64,000 bases of DNA from Kluyvera sp046569695. GTDB lineage: Bacteria; Pseudomonadota; Gammaproteobacteria; Enterobacterales; Enterobacteriaceae. This document shows positions 33,996 through 43,022 of the stretch, one piece after another. How positions within the stretch are numbered: position 1 is the stretch's first letter; each line of letters opens with the position of its first letter. The notes beneath the pieces were generated by a model. The model made no database searches. It saw only the letters and a program-made list of their open reading frames with translations, and had not been told where the DNA came from. The stretch spans positions 317,616-381,615 of the forward strand of contig NZ_JBKHUI010000002.1 of assembly GCF_046569695.1 (NCBI RefSeq). The letters run 5' to 3'. The position numbers were made by a program, and so were the translations under genes.

Positions 33996-35453
33996 GTGTC
34001 TGAACTGTCTCAATTATCCCCGCAGCCGCTGTGGGATATTTTTGCCAAAATCTGTTCTATTCCGCACCCTTCTCATCATGAAGAGCAGCTCGCCGCGCAT
34101 ATCGTTGGCTGGGCGAAAGAAAAAGGGCTGCACGCCGAGCGTGACCAGGTTGGCAACATTCTGATTCGCAAAGCCGCGACCCCGGGTATGGAAAACCGTA
34201 AACCGGTTGTACTGCAGGCTCACCTCGATATGGTGCCGCAGAAAAACAATGATACCGTTCATGACTTTGCCAAAGATCCTATTCAGCCGTACATCGACGG
34301 TGAGTGGGTAAAAGCACGCGGTACCACCCTGGGTGCCGATAACGGTATCGGTATGGCTTCCGCGCTGGCGGTGCTGTCCGATGAGTCCGTTGAGCACGGT
34401 CCGCTGGAAGTGCTGCTGACCATGACCGAAGAGACCGGTATGGACGGCGCGTTCGGTCTGCAACCAAACTGGCTGCAGGGCGACATCCTGATCAACACCG
34501 ACTCTGAAGAAGAGGGTGAAATCTACATGGGTTGTGCCGGTGGTATCGACTTCACCAGCAACCTGCCGCTGACTCGCGAGGCGATTCCTGCGGGCTTCCA
34601 GGGCTTTAAGTTGACGCTGAAAGGCCTGAAAGGCGGCCATTCCGGCGGTGATATTCACCTCGGCCTCGGTAACGCCAACAAACTGCTGGCCCGTTTCCTG
34701 GTGGCTCACGCGAGCGAGCTGGATCTGCGTCTGGTCGACTTCACCGGCGGTACCCTGCGTAACGCGATTCCACGTGAAGCCTCTGCGGCGCTGGCGATCC
34801 CGGCTGATAAAGCTGATGCGCTGAAAGCCCTGGTAGAAACCTACCTGCACATTCTGCAAAACGAACTGTCGGCGAAAGAGAAAAACCTGACGCTGGTTCT
34901 GGAAACCCAGACCGTTGACGGTAAAGCGCTGACTGCCGTCTCTCGCGATGCGTTTATTCAGCTGCTGAATGCGACCCCGAACGGCGTGATTCGTAACTCC
35001 GACGTAGCGAAAGGCGTGGTGGAAACCTCTCTGAACGTGGGCGTGGTGTCCATGACTGAAGATACCGCCACCATTCACTGCCTGATTCGTTCCCTGCTCG
35101 ACAGCGGTAAAGATTACGTGGTGAGCATGCTGGAATCTCTGGGCGCGCTGGCGGGTGCACAAACCCAGCCGAAAGGCGGCTACCCAGGCTGGCAGCCGGA
35201 CGCTAACTCTCCGGTTATGCACCTGGTGCGTGAAACCTATCAGCGTCTGTTCAACAAGGTTCCGAACATTCAGATTATCCACGCCGGTCTGGAATGTGGT
35301 CTGTTCAAGAAGCCGTATCCAGACATGGATATGGTCTCCATTGGGCCAACCATCACCGGGCCGCACTCTCCGGATGAGCAGGTTCATATCGAAAGCGTTG
35401 GCCAGTACTGGCAGCTGCTGACGGAACTGCTGAAAGCAATTCCGGCGAAGTAA
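33996..35453 (+). CDS. pepD: Cytosol aminoacyl-histidine dipeptidase (peptidase D)
   Basis: I choose GTG 33996 (MSELSQLSPQPLWDIFAKIC, 485 residues as in K-12), with AAGGAG upstream; the frame is open to 33969. M20-family metal ligands lie in VVLQAHLDMVPQ, GTTLGADNGIGMA and MTEETGMDGAFGL, and the lid domain has GLKGGHSGGDIHLGLGNAN. It hydrolyses carnosine and other Xaa-His dipeptides with Zn. Codon use is strongly biased, suggesting high expression. A REP element follows the stop. Confidence 0.97.
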   Translation: MSELSQLSPQPLWDIFAKICSIPHPSHHEEQLAAHIVGWAKEKGLHAERDQVGNILIRKAATPGMENRKPVVLQAHLDMVPQKNNDTVHDFAKDPIQPYIDGEWVKARGTTLGADNGIGMASALAVLSDESVEHGPLEVLLTMTEETGMDGAFGLQPNWLQGDILINTDSEEEGEIYMGCAGGIDFTSNLPLTREAIPAGFQGFKLTLKGLKGGHSGGDIHLGLGNANKLLARFLVAHASELDLRLVDFTGGTLRNAIPREASAALAIPADKADALKALVETYLHILQNELSAKEKNLTLVLETQTVDGKALTAVSRDAFIQLLNATPNGVIRNSDVAKGVVETSLNVGVVSMTEDTATIHCLIRSLLDSGKDYVVSMLESLGALAGAQTQPKGGYPGWQPDANSPVMHLVRETYQRLFNKVPNIQIIHAGLECGLFKKPYPDMDMVSIGPTITGPHSPDEQVHIESVGQYWQLLTELLKAIPAK

Positions 35454-35461
35454 GTTTTGAG

Positions 35462-35532
35462 CCGTTCCCGGCGGCGCTTCGCCTGGCCGGGCTACATTCG
35501 ACGTAGCCCGGCCGAGTGCAACGACGCCGGGC
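35462..35532. repeat. REP/BIME element between pepD and yafP
   Basis: CCGGCGGCGCTTCGCCTGGC with the facing GTAGCCCGGCCGAGTGCAAC forms two inverted REP units in the gap between the convergent pepD and yafP genes. Confidence 0.85.
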
Positions 35533-35543
35533 ATATCACCGCC

Positions 35544-35987
35544 CTACCTGACCTTCTCCATTTGATAGTTCACAAAGCGCTCCCCGCGCGCTTCCACCTC
35601 TTGTTCCGCTACCACCACAAACCCCTGCCGTTCAAAACACGTTCGGGCCGTGATGCTCGCCTCTACCATTAGCGTTCCCGTCGGTATTCTGGCGAACAGC
35701 GCTTTCAACAATGCGCTGGCGATACCCCGTCGCGAATACGCCGGGTCAACAAACAGCAGGTCAATATAAAGCTCAATGGCGGTGACAAAGCCTACCGGCA
35801 CGTCATCAATCGTCGCCACCAGTACCAAAGCGTCGGCCATTTTTTGCCGCCAGCGGGCTTCATCTACCTGCGCCCAGGCGTTTATCTGGGCAGTTGAGTA
35901 GTGCTGGCTGGCGGTTTCCCGTACCGCACGCTGAAAAATCTGGCACAGCGCGGAAAAATCACCGTCACGGTATTCACGAATCAGCAT
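35544..35987 (-). CDS. yafP: GNAT-family N-acetyltransferase YafP
   Basis: The protein has 147 residues (K-12 YafP 150). It has the acetyl-CoA-binding pattern LYIDLLFVDPAYSRRGIASA (motif A, R-R-G-I-A) and the YafP-like start IREYRDGDFSALCQIFQRAV. Its start is 2 nt from the dinB stop, so the two are one operon. In K-12 the toxin-antitoxin genes yafN and yafO stand between dinB and yafP; they are absent here. In E. coli yafP affects survival after nitroaromatic DNA damage; the substrate is unknown. SOS induction from the dinB promoter is expected. Confidence 0.9.
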   Translation of the reverse strand: MLIREYRDGDFSALCQIFQRAVRETASQHYSTAQINAWAQVDEARWRQKMADALVLVATIDDVPVGFVTAIELYIDLLFVDPAYSRRGIASALLKALFARIPTGTLMVEASITARTCFERQGFVVVAEQEVEARGERFVNYQMEKVR

Positions 35988-35989
35988 GG

Positions 35990-37045
35990 TTATATCCCTA
36001 AAAGAAGTTGCCTTTCCAGCTGCGGGTCAAGCAGCGTAACGTGCAGGCCAACCAGGCGCACCCCGCGCCCGGCACGGCGTTCCTGCCACGACTGATAGGC
36101 CGTGGCAAGCAGGTCGTCTTTGGTCAGCTTCGGCCAGACGTGCTCCTGGGTGGTTTGCTGAAAATCATTAAACTTGAGTTTTATCCCCTGCCGGGCGATG
36201 CGCAGGTCGGGCCGGACTTTCGCCAACCGCCGTTCCAGTTCGGGGTAGAGACGCTCGACGATCGCTTCACAGTCAGCCCATTCATGGATGTCCTCTTCCA
36301 GCGTGCGCTCAACGCCGATCGACTTTCGCTGGCGATCGTTGTGGATCTCACGCTCGTCGATCCCATGGCTACGTTCCCAGAGGATCCGCCCGAATTTACC
36401 AAAGCGCTTGAGCAGCATGGCAAGGTCGCTGTTTTGTACGTCTTCGCAGGTACGCAACCCCATGCTTTCAAGCTTAGCGGCCGACACCTTGCCCACGCCG
36501 GGAATTTTACCGAGCGGTAGGGTTTTGAGGAAACCGGGAACCTCGTCGGGGGTCAGCACAAACTGGCCGTTAGGTTTATTGAGGTCAGAGGCGATTTTGG
36601 CGAGAAACTTCACCGGCGCTACCCCCGCCGATGCGGTCAGCGAGAGTTCGTTAAAGATAGTCTGGCGGATCTCCTGGGCCATCAGCGTAGCCGATCCATA
36701 ACAATGAGGGCTGGCGCTAACGTCCAGATAGGCTTCATCCAGCGACAGCGGTTCGATAAGCGAGGTATAGCGGGAGAAAATTTCCCGAATATGGTTCGAG
36801 GCTTCACGATAGGCTTCAAAACGCCCCGGCAGCAGCGTGAGATGCGGGCAGAGCTTCAGCGCCATTCCGGTCGGCATGGCGCTGCGCACGCCAAATTTAC
36901 GCGCCGGATAGTTGGCCGTGCTTATCACCCCACGCTGTACCCGACTGCCGCCGATAGCGATAGGAATATCGCGCAGCGCCGGGTTGTCGCGCATTTCCAC
37001 CGCGGCAAAGAAGCAGTCCATATCGATATGGATTATTTTGCGCAT
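35990..37045 (-). CDS. dinB: DNA polymerase IV (Y family)
   Basis: The protein has 351 residues (K-12: 351). MRKIIHIDMDCFFAAVEMRD holds D8, and PLSLDEAYLDVS holds the D-E pair near 103-104, the three acidic catalytic residues of Y-family polymerases. The helix-hairpin-helix GKIPGVGKVSAAKL and little-finger domain follow; the C-terminal QLLLGI contains the beta-clamp-binding motif. It bypasses N2-guanine adducts. A LexA operator lies just upstream and yafP follows directly. Confidence 0.98.
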   Translation of the reverse strand: MRKIIHIDMDCFFAAVEMRDNPALRDIPIAIGGSRVQRGVISTANYPARKFGVRSAMPTGMALKLCPHLTLLPGRFEAYREASNHIREIFSRYTSLIEPLSLDEAYLDVSASPHCYGSATLMAQEIRQTIFNELSLTASAGVAPVKFLAKIASDLNKPNGQFVLTPDEVPGFLKTLPLGKIPGVGKVSAAKLESMGLRTCEDVQNSDLAMLLKRFGKFGRILWERSHGIDEREIHNDRQRKSIGVERTLEEDIHEWADCEAIVERLYPELERRLAKVRPDLRIARQGIKLKFNDFQQTTQEHVWPKLTKDDLLATAYQSWQERRAGRGVRLVGLHVTLLDPQLERQLLLGI

Positions 37046-37065
37046 CAGGCTCCCCTCACAAATAC

Positions 37066-37081
37066 CTGTTTAAGTATACAG
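37066..37081 (-). promoter_or_regulatory. LexA (SOS) box of dinB
   Basis: The plus strand reads CTGTTTAAGTATACAG, a full CTG-N10-CAG match with an AT-rich centre, 21 nt upstream of the dinB start. Confidence 0.85.
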
Positions 37082-37140
37082 TATATTTATAAGGGGAGGA
37101 AAGGCAGCGCGGCGATATTTCCGGCAAAGACGAGGAAGGG

Positions 37141-37962
37141 TTACGGTTTCACTACGGCTCCCCGGCGTAGCGATGTGGTCTGCTGTTTATCTAACTGTTT
37201 GACCAGCGGCTGCACGATTTTTTCACCGTGCTGACCAAAGTACTGATACAGCGTGTCCGAGGCGCTCTGGGTCAGCACCATAATCTCAATACGGCGGTTG
37301 CCCGCGCTCTCGGGATTTTTACTGTCCAGCAGCATCTGGTCCGCCATCGCGCTGACCTGCATCACCTTACCCTGCGGCATCCCGGCCTGCTCCAGCACGC
37401 GACGCGCAGAGAGCGCCCGGTCGCCGGAAAGGTTCCAGTTGTTGTAGGCGTCACTTTTATAGGCCATCGCATCGGTGTGGCCGGTGATAATTATCTTGTT
37501 ATCCAGCGAGTCAAAGACCGGCGCCAATTCCACCAGCAGCGATTTGAAAAACGGCATGATCTTCGCGCTGCCGCGCTCAAACATATTCCGGTTCTGATCG
37601 TCTTTAATCAGTACGCGCAACCCCTGGGGCACAATCTCCATTTCGAGGTTGGTTTCCATATGCGCATTACGGGCGATGGCGCTGATGTCGGTCGCCAGTT
37701 CACCCAGTTCACGGGCCGATTTCTGCTTCAGCAGCACCGTTTTATCATTCACATCCTTCGCTTTTTTGGCATTCTCTTCGCTGATTTTCGCCAGTTCTTC
37801 CGGGCTCATCGTCGTGCGTTTGGCAACTTTCGTCGCCGGACCCGGCTTCGCTATCTTACTAAGCGATGTCAGGCCGCCGCCGTTAAAGATAGACTGACCG
37901 TGCAGCGCGGCGACGATATTCTCACGTTCGGATTTACTGACGCTGTTGACTATCAACTTCAT
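37141..37962 (-). pseudogene. lafU: lafU: C-terminal part of a MotB-like lateral-flagella stator protein
   Basis: The recognisable part begins at MKLIVNSVSKSERENIVAAL (ATG 37962); the frame is open to 38076 but those codons lie antisense to flhA-like sequence. It lacks the N-terminal membrane anchor and proton/sodium-channel helix of MotB proteins. The C-terminal OmpA-like peptidoglycan-binding domain is complete (RVLIKDDQNRNMFERGSAKI, IIITGHTDAMAYKSDAYNNW, LSGDRALSARRVLEQAG). K-12 lafU (mbhA) is truncated in the same manner by deletion of the Flag-2 cluster. It cannot work as a stator. Confidence 0.88.
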
Positions 37963-39655
37963 CGTGGTGACCAAAGGGGCCGAGCGTATTTCCGAAGTCT
38001 CCGCCCGCTTCACCCTCGATGCGATGCCGGGCAAGCAGATGGCTATCGACGCCGACCTCAACGCCGGACTTATCAATCAGGCGCAGGCCCAGACACGGCG
38101 TAAAGACGTGGCGGGCGAAGCGGACTTCTACGGCGCGATGGACGGGGCGTCGAAATTCGTGCGCGGTGACGCCATCGCCGGGATGATGATCCTCGCCATC
38201 AACCTTATCGGCGGCGTGTGCATCGGGATCTTCAAATACGATTTAAGCGCAGAAGCGGCCTTCCAGCAGTACGTCCTGATGACCATTGGTGACGGTCTGG
38301 TCGCCCAGATCCCTTCTCTGCTGCTCTCTACCGCCGCGGCGATCATCGTGACTCGCGTCAGCGATAACGGCGATATCGCCACCGACGTGCGTACCCAGCT
38401 ACTGGCGACGCCGTCGATTCTCTATACCGCCACCAGCATCATGTTCGTGCTGGCGATTGTTCCGGGTATGCCGCACTTCCCGTTCCTCGCCTTCAGCGCC
38501 CTGCTGGGGTTCACCGCCTGGCGCTTGAGCCATCGACCGAAGGCCGCCGAACAGGAGGAAAAAAGCCTCGAAACGCTGACCAAAACCATTAGCGAAAACG
38601 CCGAACAGGTGGTCAGTTGGGAAACCATTCCGCTGATTGAACCCATCAGCCTGAGCCTCGGCTACAAGCTGGTTTCTTTGGTGGATAAATCAAAGGGCAA
38701 CCCGCTCACCCAGCGTATTCGCGGGGTAAGACAGGTTATCTCTGACACCAACGGCGTGCTGTTGCCGGAGATTCGTATCCGCGAAAACTTCCGCCTCAAG
38801 GCCAGCCAGTACGCGATTTACATCAACGGTATTAAAGCCGATGAGGCCGATATTCCTGCCGATAAGCTGATGGCGCTGCCCTCCAGCGAAACCTACGGCG
38901 AAATCGACGGCGTGCTGGGGAGTGACCCGGCCTATGGGATGCCGGTCACCTGGATCCAGCCGGCGCAAAAAGCAAAAGCGCTGAATATGGGGTATCAGGT
39001 GATCGACAGCGCCAGCGTTATCGCCACCCATGTGAACAAGATTATCCGCCGCCATATCCCGGATCTGTTCAACTACGATGACATCACGCAGTTGCATAAC
39101 CGTCTCTCCTCCATGGCGCCACGGCTCGCCGAAGATCTTAGCGCTGCGCTGAACTACAGCCAGCTGCTGAAGGTGTATCGCGCACTATTGGTTGAAGGCG
39201 TTCCCGTCCGCGATATCGTCACCATCGCCACGGTGCTGGTCGCCAGCAGCGCAACCACCAAAGATCCGATTCTGCTGGTTGCCGATGTACGGCTGGCGCT
39301 GCGTCGCAGCATTACCCATCCGCTGGTTCGCAAGCAGGAGTTGTCGGTTTACACCCTGAATAATGAGCTGGAAAACCTGCTGTCGAACGTGGTGAATCAG
39401 GCGCAGCAGAGCGGAAAAGTGATGCTCGATAGCGTTCCGGTTGACCCGAATATGCTCAACCAATTCCAGACTCATATGCCGCAGGTGAAAGAGCAGATGA
39501 AAGCGGCGGGGAAAGAACCAGTGCTGCTGGTTGCGCCACAGCTGCGCCCGCTGCTGGCGCGCTATGCTCGCCTTTTTGCTCCGGGCCTTCACGTGCTCTC
39601 CTATAACGAAGTTCCCGATGAGCTGGAATTAAAAATCATGGGGGCATTAAGCTAA
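37946..39655 (+). pseudogene. fhiA: fhiA: FlhA-like export protein of Flag-2, missing its N-terminus
   Basis: The frame (569 residues, TTG start nominal) begins inside FlhA at VVTKGAERISEVSARFTLDA and keeps the FHIPEP features, PGKQMAIDADLNAGLINQAQ, several membrane helices and the entire cytoplasmic domain. About 120 N-terminal residues with the first transmembrane helices of a 690-residue FlhA are missing. It overlaps and is divergent from lafU'. The same pair fhiA'-lafU' remains in K-12 after loss of the Flag-2 lateral flagella cluster. The long intact frame suggests the loss is relatively recent or the protein is tolerated. Confidence 0.9.
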
Positions 39656-39768
39656 AGAAATAGATTTGGCGGCAGTTAAGTTCCCCTTAATTTTTGCCGC
39701 TTTATAGCTGCGAGTGTGCCAGGAAGGCATTTTTTAGATAATTGATTTATTGCCAGAGATATCACCCG

Positions 39769-40059
39769 ATGAGAGATGAAAAAGTAAAATGGAATTTTGC
39801 TTACCGCTCAGGGCACTATTCTCGACGCGACTACTCCCCAAGCTTTATGGAATTTGTGCATCGTCAGGAGGAGCGTCAGGAACACGACGATCAGCAGATA
39901 AAGAAGCTCACCCTCAACGGTACATCAATACCGGCAGATACACCCGGAAAGCGCACCGTTGAGCGTCCTTCAGTACCGCTGCTTAGCCTTGCCGATTTGC
40001 TGTTGGCGGGTACGCTGATGTTTCTTTTTATCACCCTGCTTTTGCTTATTATGAACTAA
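39769..40059 (+). CDS. Small hypothetical single-pass membrane protein
   Basis: I choose ATG 39769 (MRDEKVKWNFAYRSGHYSRR, 96 residues); an upstream TTG (39742) is possible. The first 70 residues are charged; the last 25 (LADLLLAGTLMFLFITLLLL) are one hydrophobic helix, so it would be a tail-anchored inner-membrane protein. It overlaps the end of the convergent yafL by 4 nt. It is not recognised; K-12 has rayT at this position. Confidence 0.6.
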   Translation: MRDEKVKWNFAYRSGHYSRRDYSPSFMEFVHRQEERQEHDDQQIKKLTLNGTSIPADTPGKRTVERPSVPLLSLADLLLAGTLMFLFITLLLLIMN

Positions 40060-40817
40060 AGAACGGTATTTTCTGTCAGGATCCGCCGTGCGCCAAGGTA
40101 GTGATCCTGCCAGAATATATCCGCTAAATGGCTGACGCGGATAGTTTCTCCCGTACGCGGAGATTCAATAAAATCACCGTTGCCCAGATAAACACCCATA
40201 TGGTCCGCTATTTCTTTACTGTGAATATGGAAGAAGAGTAGATCACCACGGCGTAGATCGTTATTTGAGACGATCGTTGCTCGGCGGTAGTGATACATTT
40301 CATTAGCCGTGCGCGGTAATTTCGCCGCGAGGATCTTATTGTAGGCGTAAAATATCAGCCCGCTGCAATCAAACCCCCGATCGGGATTCACCCCGCCCCA
40401 GACATACGGTTTACCCAGCTGCTGTTCAAGGCGATGAATCGCGACTTCAGTCATGTTGTGCAGATGGTCGCTACTGAGAAAATGCGGGTTCTCAGCCAGC
40501 GCCTGCCAGCGGCGATCGCTGGCTTTCAGCGGCCCCGGGAACCATTCCGGATGCTGTTTAATCAACAGGCGATTTTGCTGACGCAGCGCTCTCTTGCTGT
40601 CCGCGTCACCCACCACAATATAGCTGGCCTGCTTTTTCAGCGTCGAATGATACTTCCCCCACAGCTTTTCCCGGTTACGCATGCGCAGCGTCGCCCCATA
40701 GCTGAGAGAAGTACTGACAATAGGCTTGCGGGTATGCGCAAAAGTGAGCGGACTCAGCACCATACCGATCAACAGTACGGCAGGAAGAAGACGGGCGAAT
40801 GTAGAGGGGGAAGACAT
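40056..40817 (-). CDS. yafL: NlpC/P60-family cell-wall endopeptidase YafL
   Basis: The protein has 253 residues (K-12 249). It has an N-terminal signal sequence (LLPAVLLIGMVLSPLTFAHT) and a C-terminal NlpC/P60 domain: catalytic Cys in GFDCSGLIFYAYN, His in IADHMGVYLGNGDFIESPR, third residue after it. Predicted D,L-endopeptidase on peptidoglycan peptides in the periplasm; the E. coli function is not established. It stands between the fhiA' remnant and the nqr operon. Confidence 0.92.
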   Translation of the reverse strand: MSSPSTFARLLPAVLLIGMVLSPLTFAHTRKPIVSTSLSYGATLRMRNREKLWGKYHSTLKKQASYIVVGDADSKRALRQQNRLLIKQHPEWFPGPLKASDRRWQALAENPHFLSSDHLHNMTEVAIHRLEQQLGKPYVWGGVNPDRGFDCSGLIFYAYNKILAAKLPRTANEMYHYRRATIVSNNDLRRGDLLFFHIHSKEIADHMGVYLGNGDFIESPRTGETIRVSHLADIFWQDHYLGARRILTENTVL

Positions 40818-40926
40818 GGAAACCTTTCGACTGTGATGCGTCGAAACAGTTTACTGTGGCCTGGTTAACGCCAGGATTAAATCTCGATTATTAATCAATT
40901 AATACTTATATTTCATTGCGTTAAAC

Positions 40927-40955
40927 AACCCGGCATAAGGACATCATGCCGGGTT
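40927..40955 (-). terminator. Hairpin at the end of the nqr operon
   Basis: AACCCGGCAT (40927-40936) pairs with ATGCCGGGTT (40946-40955). It lies 11 nt after the nqrM stop codon; the T-tract is short. Confidence 0.65.
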
Positions 40956-40965
40956 ATCCGTCGAC

Positions 40966-41184
40966 CTACAGAATACGATTCTGCTGGCGCTGCGCTTCCT
41001 TCGCCATGCGCTTTTTACGCGCATCGCAGGGTTCAGGGCAGTTACACACTTTCTCCATCCCCAGCGTAGAAATCCCACCGCAGCTGCCCTGCAGGCTTTT
41101 GCGCTTCACGATATAGCCCAGCGACATGCCGAAAATCACCAGCACAAAAATGCAGAATGTCGCCAGAAAGACCGTTAACATCAT
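40966..41184 (-). CDS. nqrM: Na+-NQR maturation protein NqrM
   Basis: The protein has 72 residues with one N-terminal helix (VFLATFCIFVLVIFGMSLGY) and a cysteine cluster (GSCGGISTLGMEKVCNCPEP, then CDARKKRM). NqrM (DUF539) is needed to insert the Fe centre coordinated by NqrD and NqrE. It starts one nucleotide into the nqrF stop, so it is translationally coupled. In Klebsiella and Vibrio an apbE gene usually stands between nqrF and nqrM; here it is absent. Confidence 0.92.
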   Translation of the reverse strand: MMLTVFLATFCIFVLVIFGMSLGYIVKRKSLQGSCGGISTLGMEKVCNCPEPCDARKKRMAKEAQRQQNRIL

Positions 41185-42407
41185 CAGCCTCCAAAGTCGT
41201 CGAGCATGATGTTCTCATCCTCTACGCCCAAATCTTTGAGCATTTTGATAACCGCAGCGTTCATCATTGGCGGCCCACACATATAGAACTCGCAGTCTTC
41301 CGGCGCCGGGTGGTCACGCAGGTAGTTTTCATACAGAACGTTATGAATAAAGCCAGTATAGCCCGTCCAGTTATCCTCCGGCAGCGCGTCGGAAAGCGCG
41401 ATGTGGAAGGTAAAGTTCAGGTTTTCCTGCGCCAGCTTTTCAAACTCTTCCTGATAGAACATTTCGCGCAGCGAGCGCGCGCCGTACCAGAAACTGATTT
41501 TACGGTTGCTATGCAGCCGCTTAAGCTGGTCGAAGATGTGCGAGCGCATCGGCGCCATCCCGGCGCCACCGCCGATAAACACCATTTCCGCCTCGGTCTC
41601 TTTGGCAAAGAATTCGCCAAACGGCCCGGAGATCGTCACTTTATCGCCCGCTTTCAGCGACCAGATGTAAGAGGACATAATCCCCGGCGGTACGTCAGGC
41701 GCGGACGGCGGTGGCGTAGCGATACGCACGTTGAGCATGATAATGCCCTTCTCGTCCGGATAGTTCGCCATCGAGTAGGCTCGCAGGGTCGGCTCTTTCA
41801 CGTCGGAAACATAGCGGAAGAGGTTGAATTTATCCCAGTCGCCACGGTATTCATCCGGCACGTCAAAGTCGGCGTAAGCCACTTTATGCGGCGGGCATTC
41901 AATCTGAATATAGCCCCCGGCGCGGAACGGCACGCTTTCTCCTGCCGGAATGGCAAGCTTCAGCTCTTTAATAAACGTGGCTTTGTTATCGTTAGAGATA
42001 ACTTCACATTCCCACTTCTTCACGCCGAACACCTCGTCCGGCAGTTCAATTTTCATATCCTGACGCACGGCAACCTGGCAGGCCAGACGACAGCCCTCTT
42101 TGGCTTCGCGCTTGGTGATATGCGAAAGCTCGGTTGGCAGAATATCGCCGCCCCCCTCTTTCACCTTCACCCGGCACTGGCCACAGGAACCACCGCCACC
42201 GCAGGCAGATGAGATAAAGATGCCGTTGCTGGAGAGGGTATTCAGCAGCTTGTCGCCGGCCGGCGTTTTGATCTGCTTGTCCGCTTCGTTATTGATTTCA
42301 ATCACCACATCACCGGCATTTACCAGCTTCGATTTGGCAAACAGAATCAGTACCGACAGCACCAGCACAATCAGCGTAAACATCACTACGCCAAGTAATA
42401 TTTCCAT
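41184..42407 (-). CDS. nqrF: Na+-translocating NADH:quinone reductase subunit F
   Basis: The protein has 407 residues: one N-terminal membrane helix (VMFTLIVLVLSVLILFAKSK), a 2Fe-2S ferredoxin domain with SACGGGGSCGQCRV and CRLACQ as ligands, then a ferredoxin-reductase domain with FAD site RAYSMANYP and NAD site GGGAGMAPMR. It accepts electrons from NADH and passes them via FAD and 2Fe-2S into the complex. Lengths and motifs match the family completely. Confidence 0.98.
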   Translation of the reverse strand: MEILLGVVMFTLIVLVLSVLILFAKSKLVNAGDVVIEINNEADKQIKTPAGDKLLNTLSSNGIFISSACGGGGSCGQCRVKVKEGGGDILPTELSHITKREAKEGCRLACQVAVRQDMKIELPDEVFGVKKWECEVISNDNKATFIKELKLAIPAGESVPFRAGGYIQIECPPHKVAYADFDVPDEYRGDWDKFNLFRYVSDVKEPTLRAYSMANYPDEKGIIMLNVRIATPPPSAPDVPPGIMSSYIWSLKAGDKVTISGPFGEFFAKETEAEMVFIGGGAGMAPMRSHIFDQLKRLHSNRKISFWYGARSLREMFYQEEFEKLAQENLNFTFHIALSDALPEDNWTGYTGFIHNVLYENYLRDHPAPEDCEFYMCGPPMMNAAVIKMLKDLGVEDENIMLDDFGG

Positions 42408-42419
42408 GATTAACGGCCC

Positions 42420-43016
42420 TTATAGCTGCACACCGGAGAACGACATAAAACCTAATGCCATCAATCCAGTGGTGATAAAGGTGATCCCTAAGCCGCGCAG
42501 TCCCGCGGGCACGTTTGAATACTTCATCTTCTCGCGAATACCGGCCATCGCGACAATGGCTAACATCCAGCCAATGCCGGAGCCAAAGCCATAGACGATG
42601 GATTCACCGAAGTTGTAGTCGCGCTGCACCATGAACGATACACCGCCGAAGATGGCGCAGTTCACCGCAATCAGCGGCAGGAATATGCCCAGCGCGGTGT
42701 AGAGTGACGGGAAGTATTTATCGAGGATCATCTCGAGGATCTGCACCAGCGCCGCAATCACCCCGATAAAGGTGATGAAGTTCAGGAAGCTGAGATCCAC
42801 GCCGTCAACCAGCGCGCCGTCGCGCAGCACCAGGTTATAGACCAGGTTATTAATTGGCACGGCAAGGCCGAGCACAACCGTTACCGCCACGCCGAGGCCG
42901 AAGGCAGTAGAGACTTTCTTCGATACGGCGAGGAAGGTACACATCCCCAGGAAGAAGGCCAGCGCCATGTTTTCAACAAACACCGCGCGAACAAACAGGC
43001 TAATGTAATGAGCCAT
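42420..43016 (-). CDS. nqrE: Na+-NQR subunit E
   Basis: The protein has 198 residues with six hydrophobic segments and opens MAHYISLFVRAVFVENMALA, as in NqrE. The internally repeated half-motifs that include cysteine (FLGMCTFLAV and AVNCAIFGG) hold the Fe site shared with NqrD. Integral inner-membrane subunit. Spacing to nqrD and nqrF is below 13 nt. Confidence 0.97.
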   Translation of the reverse strand: MAHYISLFVRAVFVENMALAFFLGMCTFLAVSKKVSTAFGLGVAVTVVLGLAVPINNLVYNLVLRDGALVDGVDLSFLNFITFIGVIAALVQILEMILDKYFPSLYTALGIFLPLIAVNCAIFGGVSFMVQRDYNFGESIVYGFGSGIGWMLAIVAMAGIREKMKYSNVPAGLRGLGITFITTGLMALGFMSFSGVQL

Positions 43017-43022
43017 AATCGG

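Noticed and set aside
34014..35534. 506-residue open frame opposite pepD
   Set aside because: It mirrors a highly expressed, GC-rich real gene; antisense frames stay open through codon bias. No ribosome binding site or recognisable product.
37141..38076. Complete MotB-like stator protein
   Set aside because: The N-terminal membrane helix and channel Asp are missing and the upstream codons are antisense to flhA-like sequence.
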